Shown here: positions 1 to 5,723 of the stretch, one piece after another
Position numbering within the stretch: position 1 is the stretch's first letter
How the letters are laid out: the number at the start of each line of letters is the position of its first letter
Source: Candidatus Bathyarchaeota archaeon
GTDB lineage: Archaea > Thermoproteota > Bathyarchaeia > 40CM-2-53-6
DNA length: 8,446 nt
Assembly (NCBI GenBank): GCA_005888755.1
Contig: VBBQ01000016.1
Coordinates: forward strand, 1-8,446
Reading direction: 5' to 3'
Position numbers and translations under genes: made by a program
Notes under the pieces: model-generated
The model's input: only the letters and a program-made list of their open reading frames with translations
Database searches by the model: none
Told to the model about the DNA's origin: nothing

Positions 1-1237
1 AGTAGTTATCGTTCCTAGTCAGATGATTTGTCTCAGTCGTCGAGTTATAGCTGACAAACTTGTAGGGCCCCGTTCCAACAGGTCCACCACCGATCCCGGT
101 GTTGAACGGGTTCGTTCTCCAGTTTGCATAGGGAACGCTTGCTAGTACGTGGGCTGGAATGATTGGTGTAGTGAGGATGTTCTCGACGAAGTACGCGTAG
201 GGATTCGGGAGAGTGAACTTGACCGTGTACGGGTCCACGATTGTTACATCGGTTTTTCCGCCGACTATTCCCTTGATGAACGCCTCATTGTCCGCCGCAA
301 GAGTATCATCTTGTAGCGCGTCAAATGTGAATTTCACGTCCGTCGCGTTGAACGGAACTCCGTCGTGCCATGTCACCCCGGGACGCAAGGATACAGTCCA
401 GGTCTTCTGATCCGACCCGACAGACCAGCCATTTGCCAATTCCGGAATCATGTTCTTGAAGATCGTGTCATTCCTCTGCGCCAACGCACTGAACATTGCT
501 CCGTACACGGTCTGGTCGTAGTAGGAACTGCTCACTGCCGGGTTGAAGCCCTCCGACGGAGCCGGTCCAGTCTGGGCCAAGGTGATCGAGCCCGTCGTAG
601 ACCCGCCCAGCATCGACAATTGCTCGATCGGAGGCCAGTACGGTGAGTGATAGGTGCTGAACACGTACTGCCCGTTAGTTATGGTGTAATCAAAGGCGAC
701 AATTTCCTTCGTGTAGAGTATCGTAGCGGAGGGTTGCTGGTCATAGGCGAGCGCCTGCCACTGCTTCACCAAGTCCAACCGTTGCGTTTTGTCGAGTGTT
801 TGCTTGACCTACTGATCATTCTGGCTGTTATTCCAGAGATAATAGTTGCTACCTATCGGAGCATACTGTGAGCTGTGATAATAGGAATATGGATCAGCAT
901 CTATCCCGAGGGCATAGCCGAGGAATAGGGCGTCAAAGCCGCCATTGTCATAGCTTCTCCCGAGAACATCAGAGGCAGGCGTAAGTGCCCTGTCGAAGAT
1001 TGTGGGCCAGTCAAGAACAACCCTCTGCGCGTCGATGCCCAACGCCTGAAGGTTGCTCTGGACGAGCAACGACCAAGCCTGTCGGGCCTGACTTGGCTGG
1101 GGAACCATCAGCGTTATTCTGAATATTCCAGTAGGCTCGGTATCTCCATGGACCCATACAGGACTGGTCGAGGTGAGAGCGAGCCCGAGAAACAGTAATA
1201 CTATGGAGGTGATCCGGGCGCGAGATCGGCTAGTCAT
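1..1237 (-). pseudogene. ABC transporter substrate-binding protein, family 5 (peptide/nickel type), interrupted by in-frame TAG; 3' end beyond window
   Basis: This encodes an extracytoplasmic solute-binding protein of the SBP_bac_5 family, which captures oligopeptides or similar solutes for an ABC importer. The ATG at 1237-1235 gives a good signal peptide: basic MTSRSRAR followed by a hydrophobic ITSIVLLFLGLALTS stretch. A GTG 12 nt upstream (1249) is the longest possible start. After 142 sense codons the frame meets TAG (811-809), then stays open for 269 more codons to base 1. The part after the stop contains the family hallmark PELANGWSVGSDQKTW, then VSLRPGVTWHDGVPF and GTGPYKF. The part before it resembles the family's C-terminal lobe (LLVQSNLQALGIDAQ, then FDALFLGYALGIDADPY). 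Family-typical text continues directly across the stop (NNSQNDQ, stop, VKQTLDKTQ), so one base change, such as TTG to TAG, explains it. A nonsense pseudogene or a sequencing error is likeliest, and readthrough cannot be excluded. The solute is unknown. Confidence 0.8.
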
Positions 1238-1385
1238 CTGCGAGAACACTGAGCCGAGCAGGCGATCGGGCGTTATGGCTACTGTGTTCCTCTCTTCGTC
1301 AGACTATGAGTACTAGACCGTTTTTTGTCAGAACTCCACCATCCCGCAGCCCGAGCTAAACACACGCACTTCCACTATGGATTCA

Positions 1386-1559
1386 TCAGCGGACTTTGAC
1401 CTCGTGCGTTTTGGCCATGAACCCGTTCCTCTTGTGCGTCCCGTCGCAGAAAGGCATCAGCGTGGACCCGCCGCACCGGCACCAGGCCTGAACAACCTTC
1501 CCGTCAACGATCACAAGATTCGGACCGTTCTCCGTCGACCTTACTACGACCTCAGACAT
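1386..1559 (-). CDS. CDGSH iron-sulfur domain protein, 57 aa
   Basis: This is a small soluble [2Fe-2S] protein of the CDGSH (mitoNEET-like) family. Residues 27-42 read CRCGGSTLMPFCDGTH, which fits the family signature CxCx2(S/T)x3PxCDG(S/T/A)H exactly. The predicted cluster ligands are C27, C29, C38 and H42. Such proteins coordinate a redox-active, often labile cluster with three cysteines and one histidine, and act in electron or cluster transfer. At 57 residues it is a minimal single-motif version, with a short N-terminal strand region (VVVRSTENGPNLVIVDGK) and a basic tail. The ATG lies 6 nt after the stop of the MtrA-like gene, so it is the last gene of a three-gene operon with that gene and an FMN reductase. 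It has no signal peptide or membrane segment, so a cytoplasmic site is expected. The family assignment is secure; the partner is inferred from context, the co-transcribed flavoprotein being the obvious candidate. Confidence 0.92.
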   Translation of the reverse strand: MSEVVVRSTENGPNLVIVDGKVVQAWCRCGGSTLMPFCDGTHKRNGFMAKTHEVKVR

Positions 1560-1565
1560 GCTAGA

Positions 1566-2810
1566 TCATTGGCCCTTTCCCTTGTTGGGCTCGGTGATCT
1601 TGGCCACATCGGTCAGGATGATCAGTGTCTCCGCGTGAACCAGTTTTTTCTCGTCCAGCTTACCAAAAACCCGCAGTATCGCTCCCACGACCACGTCGGC
1701 TCCACAGCCCATGATCAGCTTACTCGTCCCTGTCCACTCAACCTCGAGACGTTGAGAGGTTCGAGTGTAAACCCGGGATGCGCCACTCTCATCCATATCG
1801 AGGAACATTCCTCCGAGAACATGGTCCTGAGGAGTATCAGTTGCCGAGAAAAACAGATCGACCGAGGCTCCGGGACCGAGCTCTCCAAATTTCTTTAGAG
1901 AATAGGCTTGGGTCGGCGTTATTTTCGGAGCCGCGGGTTCAGCAGCCTTTGCCTCCGACGACGGTGGAGGAGCAACCGATTCCCGGGCCCTCAAAGGCCG
2001 GTCCTGATCGTACCGCAACCCAAACTGTAACGCGGTCTGTGCCTTGGCCAATTCCTCGCCTAAGTAGCCAGCATGGCTCAACTGTGTAACAAGCCCATCC
2101 CGCAGGAGACCGAGTAGCATCGAAGTGGTTCCTCGTCCCCGCATCTCATGAGCCGGTGTATGATCAGGCAAGTAATGTCGTAGAGTGATCTCCTTTTGAT
2201 CAGGCTCGACGGTGATCACAAAGTATCCTTTCGGATCATAAATCAACGGCTCACGCTGGCCGCCCGGTCGAATTGACGTGAACGCTTCTTGCTTTGCAGA
2301 AGCATCGGCTTTCTTTCCCGTTACGAAAACACCCGGATTGCGATCAGAGAGACTCTTCACCCGTTCCTCTAAGATCTGGAGATCTTCTTCTCCGGTCCAG
2401 TCAATTACTTCCACCTGTTTCCTGAACTGCACTACCTGCTCCGGAGCAACAGATGGAAGAACTGGATCATAACCAGCCGCATCGATAATCCGTCGTTTGT
2501 CGTCAACGCCCTTCTCAGATAGAGCGACAAGAGACTGTCCCGGCTTGAATAGCGCAGAGTCTTTGCCACAGATGAGCAGGAAACGGATCGCAGGATTAGA
2601 CGTGATGTTGACAATAATCCGGGTAATGCCAAGATTGGCGGTGTAGACCGTGCCCGCAATCGCCACTCCCGGAACAGCTACAAGCGGACCGATCAAACGC
2701 TCAGAGGTAAGCGCACAAACTGCGACTGGGTCATTTGGATCGCCAACCTGGTAGGTTCCTGGCATAGGGGGCCATGACGCGCTCTTCTTCGTGCTACTCG
2801 CTGCTTCCAA
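1566..2810 (-). CDS. MtrA-like protein (tetrahydromethanopterin S-methyltransferase subunit A domain) with DUF4346-like and OB-like C-terminal modules, 414 aa
   Basis: Residues 13-140 match subunit A of the tetrahydromethanopterin:coenzyme M methyltransferase, the corrinoid-carrying subunit: WPPMPGTYQVGDPNDPVAV, then TANLGITRIIVNI, SNPAIRFLLICG, and GQSLVALSEKGVDD. In methanogen MtrA a histidine (His84 in Methanothermobacter) binds the corrinoid cobalt. The aligned residue here, in CGKDSALFKPGQS, is F88, so classical base-off cobamide binding is doubtful. Residues about 188-272 resemble DUF4346 (YDPKGYFVI, then DGLVTQLSHAGYLGEELAKA). A proline/alanine-rich linker (278-298) leads to a beta-rich, OB-like module (about 300-402; RTSQRLEVEW, then GAILRVFGKLD). 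The C-terminal membrane helix of true MtrA is missing, so the protein should be soluble. The start is TTG, directly after the FMN reductase stop, with GGAG seven bases upstream; the next in-frame ATG would cut into the conserved WPP motif. It sits mid-operon between the flavin reductase and CDGSH genes. Family homology is strong; the biochemical role is unknown. Confidence 0.85.
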   Translation of the reverse strand: MEAASSTKKSASWPPMPGTYQVGDPNDPVAVCALTSERLIGPLVAVPGVAIAGTVYTANLGITRIIVNITSNPAIRFLLICGKDSALFKPGQSLVALSEKGVDDKRRIIDAAGYDPVLPSVAPEQVVQFRKQVEVIDWTGEEDLQILEERVKSLSDRNPGVFVTGKKADASAKQEAFTSIRPGGQREPLIYDPKGYFVITVEPDQKEITLRHYLPDHTPAHEMRGRGTTSMLLGLLRDGLVTQLSHAGYLGEELAKAQTALQFGLRYDQDRPLRARESVAPPPSSEAKAAEPAAPKITPTQAYSLKKFGELGPGASVDLFFSATDTPQDHVLGGMFLDMDESGASRVYTRTSQRLEVEWTGTSKLIMGCGADVVVGAILRVFGKLDEKKLVHAETLIILTDVAKITEPNKGKGQ

Positions 2811-3389
2811 CTAGAATCTCCGCGACCATTCTACAAGGGCGTCGAGCAGGCTTTGCAGAGTTTTCAAGGAGGCTGAATCTACGAGTTTGAGGTTGGCGTC
2901 GAATTTCTCCCCCGTTCTTGCCAAGAGCAGCTGAGGCTGATTGATCGGATGCATGTTCAAGTCCACCATTATCTGTCTGAGATGCGCCTGCGCCCCCGCG
3001 CCACCCCGTAGAGAAATGGAAGCGCTGATGATCGCCGCAGGCTTGCCGTCCCACGAGTTGTTCGGCTGATTTCCCCACTCGATCGCGTTCTTCAAAACAG
3101 CAGAGACCGAGTAGTTGTACTCGGGCGTCGCGAAGAGTACCGCGTCCGACTGTTTCACCCTCTCCTTGAACTCCTGTATCTCCTCAGGCATTTCAGCGAG
3201 CAGGTCTTCATTGAACAACTGGAAACGGGACAGGTCAAGAATCTCCAGCACGGCAGCTTCAGGGACGAGGGTTTTTGCCGCCTCAAGCAGGGCGGTGTTG
3301 TACGACCTTTCTCGTCCACTCCCCGATATTCCTAGAATCCGAACTGCGGCTCTCTTCTTTTCGGAGTCTGAAATTTGGAGTCGGGCCAT
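2811..3389 (-). CDS. NAD(P)H-dependent FMN reductase family flavoprotein, 192 aa
   Basis: This is a flavodoxin-fold oxidoreductase of the NADPH-dependent FMN reductase family (PF03358; relatives include SsuE, ChrR and azoreductases). Members bind FMN and transfer hydride from NAD(P)H to flavin, quinones, metal ions or other acceptors. Residues 18-31 (ILGISGSGRERSYN) form the FMN phosphate-binding loop. Residues 88-105 (TPEYNYSVSAVLKNAIEW) are the family's isoalloxazine-contacting hallmark. RGGAGAQAHLR (128-138) fits the conserved Gly-rich segment near the flavin. The length is typical, with a 17-residue charged N-terminal extension before the first strand. Its ATG has no clear Shine-Dalgarno sequence. 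It is the first gene of the operon: its TAG stop directly abuts the TTG of the MtrA-like gene, and the CDGSH gene follows. This suggests that electrons from NAD(P)H are passed to one of these partners, which is inference. The physiological acceptor cannot be read from sequence. Confidence 0.92.
   Translation of the reverse strand: MARLQISDSEKKRAAVRILGISGSGRERSYNTALLEAAKTLVPEAAVLEILDLSRFQLFNEDLLAEMPEEIQEFKERVKQSDAVLFATPEYNYSVSAVLKNAIEWGNQPNNSWDGKPAAIISASISLRGGAGAQAHLRQIMVDLNMHPINQPQLLLARTGEKFDANLKLVDSASLKTLQSLLDALVEWSRRF
2818..2821 (-). promoter_or_regulatory. Ribosome binding site deciding the TTG start of the MtrA-like gene
   Basis: On the minus strand GGAG is followed seven bases later by TTG (2810-2808). 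The site lies inside the last codons of the FMN reductase gene, whose TAG stop directly abuts the TTG. This supports the TTG start and implies translational coupling of the two genes. Confidence 0.55.
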
Positions 3390-3435
3390 AAATCGTCTGC
3401 TTCGTTTCTCTGTCTGAACCAGGTGCTTGAGGCGC

Positions 3436-3443
3436 TAATAATT
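3436..3443 (-). promoter_or_regulatory. Possible TATA box for the FMN reductase / MtrA-like / CDGSH operon
   Basis: On the minus strand AATTATTA lies about 47-54 nt ahead of the ATG at 3389. It is the most AT-rich stretch in this interval and would put transcription start roughly 20-25 nt before the ATG. The match to an archaeal TATA box is only moderate and no clear BRE is seen. Confidence 0.3.
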
Positions 3444-3614
3444 CTGAGCGGAAATCCAAGTCCACAACGGACCCGAATGTTATCTTCGGTACAGTAGGGG
3501 CAACGTCTTGTTTGTCGTCATACTCTTTTTACCAAAGACCAGCGGACCAGTCGTCTGTTCGAGCAGCTCGTTTCATGGGGGCCCAGGTTCGAGGGTGCGA
3601 CTCACAGGAGATGG

Positions 3615-3752
3615 CTATTCGCTTACAGGGTCATAGGCCACCGCGTCTGGCGCGATCAATGCAGCATAAGCAGCCTTGTCGTGGCGGTTGAAAGCGTCAA
3701 TGGATTTTCTCGCAACCTCTTCAGGGGTCAACAGGTCACCCTTGTCAATCAC
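3615..3752 (-). pseudogene. N-terminal remnant of an NTF2/SnoaL-like protein, 45 codons
   Basis: Reading from GTG at 3752 gives 45 codons ending in TAG. The core, TPEEVARKSIDAFNRHDKAA followed by YAALIAPDAVAYDP, is the characteristic first helix pair and strand of NTF2-fold SnoaL-like proteins, which normally run 120-145 residues. The rest of the fold (the GxxAI helix and the later strands) is not found in any downstream frame, so the gene looks truncated by deletion rather than by a simple frameshift. It shares the NRHD-type pattern with the frameshifted gene at 5724-6135. No ribosome binding site is evident, and the nearest AT-rich element is too close to serve as a promoter. A genuine 45-residue peptide is possible but less likely. 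Confidence 0.6.
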
Positions 3753-3865
3753 CTGAGCTAGCTATATCAGAGTTCATGCTTGAAATCTTGGAACTGCTGT
3801 GCCTTGATTGCTCAATGCCCCCTCCGATGCTTTTCTAATCCTCGTCTAAGCTTTCCTGTGCTCTA

Positions 3866-3873
3866 TGCTTATT
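3866..3873 (+). promoter_or_regulatory. Candidate TATA box for the DUF4440-type gene
   Basis: TGCTTATTTG lies about 40-47 nt ahead of the TTG at 3913. Transcription would start near 3895, just before the AAGGAG at 3898-3903, giving a short leader. The position is plausible and the sequence match moderate. Confidence 0.35.
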
Positions 3874-3897
3874 TGAGTGCTCTCCAGTCGAGTATGA

Positions 3898-3903
3898 AAG
3901 GAG
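3898..3903 (+). promoter_or_regulatory. Shine-Dalgarno AAGGAG ahead of two competing starts
   Basis: AAGGAG ends 5 nt before an out-of-frame ATG (3909) and 9 nt before the in-frame TTG (3913) of the DUF4440-type gene. The ATG would give only a 19-codon peptide ending at 3968. The TTG is used in the annotation because it leads into the conserved domain. Confidence 0.6.
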
Positions 3904-3912
3904 AAGATATGA

Positions 3913-4338
3913 TTGAGCCTCAAACGAGATATGGACAGGGCTCGAGACGAACTGGAGCGAGCCGATGAGGCGTGGTGCGCAGCGGCCGCAGCTGCTCGCG
4001 ACGTGGAACAAATTGTCTCCTTTTGGGCCGACGATGCAATTGTTATTCCGCCAGGACAGACGCCCATTATCGGCAAGAATGCGATTCGGAACTATGTGAT
4101 TGACAGCTTGAAGATCCCGGGTTTCAGCATCGAATGGAAGACGACTCGGTTCGCGATCGCCCGAGATTGCGACCTCGCCTACGGTGTCGGTACGAACCAG
4201 GTCTCGTTCAACGACGAGAAGGGCAATCGCGTCACATTACGCGGCAAAGCCGTGACGATTTGGCGAATGGAGGACAAAGCATGGAAGTGCGTTGTCGACA
4301 TCTGGAACGACGACCCCGCCCCGAGTGAGCACGCGTAA
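3913..4338 (+). CDS. DUF4440 / SnoaL-like NTF2-fold protein, 141 aa
   Basis: This is a small cone-shaped alpha+beta barrel protein of the NTF2-like superfamily, DUF4440 branch. The pattern is typical of the full-length family (about 120-150 residues): an N-terminal helix ERADEAWCAAAAARDVEQIV-like region (residues 15-34), FWADDAIVIPPGQTPIIGKN (37-56) with the helix after it, then strands ending in AVTIWRMEDKAWKCVVDIWN (113-132). Members include polyketide cyclases, isomerases and many uncharacterised pocket proteins, so a specific reaction cannot be assigned. The start is TTG at 3913; an ATG at 3931 (residue 7) is the alternative and keeps the whole domain. It has no signal peptide, so it is probably cytoplasmic. 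The DUF998 gene follows on the same strand after 59 nt with no obvious promoter between them, so the two may be co-transcribed. It is the only intact one of three NTF2-fold genes in the window. Confidence 0.8.
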   Translation: MSLKRDMDRARDELERADEAWCAAAAAARDVEQIVSFWADDAIVIPPGQTPIIGKNAIRNYVIDSLKIPGFSIEWKTTRFAIARDCDLAYGVGTNQVSFNDEKGNRVTLRGKAVTIWRMEDKAWKCVVDIWNDDPAPSEHA

Positions 4339-4397
4339 GAGAGATCCACACGTCAAGATCTGAGGTACGCCATTCAAGACGTAGCTCGGCGTTTTCT

Positions 4398-5120
4398 TTG
4401 CTGAAGGATATTCCTCCTCCAAGACTAGCGGGTGTGATGTTGTTCATCGGGAACACTGTATTCGTTCTCGGTCTCACGGTGGCGGAATCTGTCTTCCCGG
4501 GCTACAGCGTCTCCAATGACTTCATCAGCGACCTTGGCGCTCCGATAGCCGTTCCACTAAACCCGCCGGGCAGGCTGACAATACACCAGCCAGCATCGAT
4601 TATCTACATTCTCTCCCTCAGCATCTTGACCGTCCTCTCCCTCGAGGCGGCCTTGCAGTTTCGGAAGGCGTTCCCTGCCAAGAAGTTCTGGAAGGTTTTC
4701 CTTGTTTTCGCAGCTGGCCTGGTTGCTCTCCCGCTGTCATACATTCCGTATTACGTCTACGCGGGCCAACAAATCATGCAGCCGATCTCGAACGTTCCAG
4801 CGCCTCTCATCGCGGGGGCAATAGTGCACGACGCGCTCTCCGGCCTGGTATTTTTCTTCGGCGGCCTGTCGGCCATAGAGTCTCGCAGACTCGTGATGAA
4901 ACCGTTAGACAGACTTTTCCCCATAGCTGGAACTATCGCAATTGGTGCCGCAGTCTTGTCAGGCGTTGGAGTCAACCTTGGCTTGGGCCCCGGAGGCATT
5001 GAGCGGATCGTCGCCTACCCTATCCTAGTATGGGCTCTTGCATTCGGTGGCTACCTGATCGGAACTAATGTCGGGTCTGTTCCTCCATTCACCACGGGTC
5101 ATTCAACATCCCAAAATTAG
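4398..5120 (+). CDS. DUF998 family integral membrane protein, 240 aa
   Basis: This is a polytopic membrane protein of unknown function, with six hydrophobic helices at about residues 10-31, 66-87, 97-121, 136-160, 173-196 and 204-226. After helix 1, GYSVSNDFISDLGAP (35-49) fits the YSxxxNxISDLG signature of DUF998, a family common in archaea and actinobacteria. The loop between helices 1 and 2 is the longest external-type segment, and the C-terminal tail is short, polar and Ser/Thr-rich. Length is normal for the family. The start is TTG at 4398; the only later in-frame starts (GTG 4434, ATG 4437) would clip helix 1, and no better upstream start exists. It lacks a clear Shine-Dalgarno sequence and follows the DUF4440-type gene by 59 nt, suggesting readthrough transcription. 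Family assignment is good; the function is unknown. Confidence 0.8.
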   Translation: MLKDIPPPRLAGVMLFIGNTVFVLGLTVAESVFPGYSVSNDFISDLGAPIAVPLNPPGRLTIHQPASIIYILSLSILTVLSLEAALQFRKAFPAKKFWKVFLVFAAGLVALPLSYIPYYVYAGQQIMQPISNVPAPLIAGAIVHDALSGLVFFFGGLSAIESRRLVMKPLDRLFPIAGTIAIGAAVLSGVGVNLGLGPGGIERIVAYPILVWALAFGGYLIGTNVGSVPPFTTGHSTSQN

Positions 5121-5172
5121 AAAATGAATCAGAGAAAAACGAGTGCAACTAACGTCTGTGTCCCATTGCTGC

Positions 5173-5180
5173 TTATATCT
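5173..5180 (+). promoter_or_regulatory. TATA box of the HxlR-family gene
   Basis: TTATATCT is centred about 33 nt before the TTG at 5209, in the position expected for an archaeal promoter with a leader of only a few nucleotides. It is one of the better TATA matches in the window. Confidence 0.5.
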
Positions 5181-5208
5181 CGGGCTAACCTTGTTGCATT
5201 AGATAACA

Positions 5209-5640
5209 TTGAGTAAGCTTGCGTCTAGCTGCCAACCCGATATCTCAAGCATCATATCGGGAAAAAAAGAACTTTGCAGGAGAGACATATGCGCGGTAAT
5301 CAAAGCGGTAAGGAAGCTAGGCTCCGAGTGGAGAATCCTGATTTCATATTATCTCCTCGACAATCCCCTCCGATTCAACGATCTACTTCGAAAGGGAAAG
5401 CCCGATGATCTTAACGCTCGAACTCTTTCTAGAACTCTGAAGTATTTGCAGAGTATGGGAACCGTTGAGAGAAGAGTAACAGGCACAGAACCCTTCTCAG
5501 TCGTCTACAGTCTCACAGAGAAAGGACGAGACCTAGCCGGTATCCTGTCCGCCTACCGGAAATGGGGAGAGAAATGGACCCCAAGCATCGTCCACCCACT
5601 ACCATATCCGAAGGTAAGAGCAGCCACGCTGAGTCATTGA
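5209..5640 (+). CDS. HxlR-family winged helix-turn-helix transcriptional regulator, 143 aa
   Basis: This is a DNA-binding regulator of the HxlR/MarR-like family, usually dimeric and often sensing redox or electrophile stress. The order of elements is typical: C28AVIKAVRKLGSEWRILI (28-45, first helix, with Cys in the place of the conserved family cysteine), LLDNPLRFNDLLRK (49-62), recognition helix LNARTLSRTLKYLQSMGTV (69-87), wing ERRVTGTEPFSVVYSLTEKG (88-107) and a C-terminal dimerisation helix. The TTG at 5209 gives about 20 residues more before the conserved core than most relatives have, but no ATG or GTG start lies closer in frame. The extra residues contain C8 and C23. A perfect dyad (5236-5261) sits inside this extension, which suggests autoregulation or a later true start. 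It is separated from the upstream DUF998 gene by 88 nt with its own TATA box. The target genes are unknown. Confidence 0.88.
   Translation: MSKLASSCQPDISSIISGKKELCRRDICAVIKAVRKLGSEWRILISYYLLDNPLRFNDLLRKGKPDDLNARTLSRTLKYLQSMGTVERRVTGTEPFSVVYSLTEKGRDLAGILSAYRKWGEKWTPSIVHPLPYPKVRAATLSH
5236..5261. repeat. Perfect 8-bp inverted repeat in the 5' end of the HxlR gene
   Basis: CCCGATAT (5236-5243) and ATATCGGG (5254-5261) are exact reverse complements separated by 10 nt. The half-sites are 18 bp apart centre to centre, close to two helical turns, as for a dimeric regulator on one DNA face. The right arm is followed by seven A residues and then AGGAGA at 5278-5283. It could be an operator for the HxlR protein or an RNA hairpin; neither is proven. 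Confidence 0.5.
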
Positions 5641-5723
5641 CAACGCCATTAAGGATGCTGCATTTGACCTAAGTATTAACTCGAACGTCATTCCGTTCCC
5701 GTCGTGTGGTTATCTCATGGGGG

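Larger units (their letters stand above)
3390..3912. other. 523-nt interval between divergent operons, mostly non-coding
   Basis: This stretch separates the leftward redox operon from the rightward DUF4440 gene. It holds the candidate promoters of both and an NTF2-like gene remnant (3615-3752, minus). In 3470-3610 I see no intact gene, RNA or convincing repeat, only the short palindrome CGAGC-A-GCTCG at 3560-3570. The layout fits a decayed gene between two live transcription units. Confidence 0.5.

Noticed and set aside
809-811. Pyrrolysine as explanation for the in-frame TAG
   Set aside because: Pyrrolysine is mainly known in methylamine methyltransferases of methanogens; nothing here supports it, and TAG terminates other genes in the window.
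213-871. Series of overlapping plus-strand open frames
   Set aside because: They lie antisense to the substrate-binding protein, whose minus-strand frame carries the SBP_bac_5 hallmarks throughout.
1319-1328. T-rich run as a terminator
   Set aside because: The T run is on the plus strand, but the flanking genes are all on the minus strand, where it reads as A.
1377-1898. 173-codon plus-strand open frame
   Set aside because: It overlaps the CDGSH gene and the end of the MtrA-like gene on the other strand, both with clear family motifs; its translation matches nothing recognisable.
3570-3610. GGTTCGAGGG, resembling a tRNA T-arm
   Set aside because: The sequence does not pair as a T-arm, and no anticodon arm or acceptor stem can be found around it.
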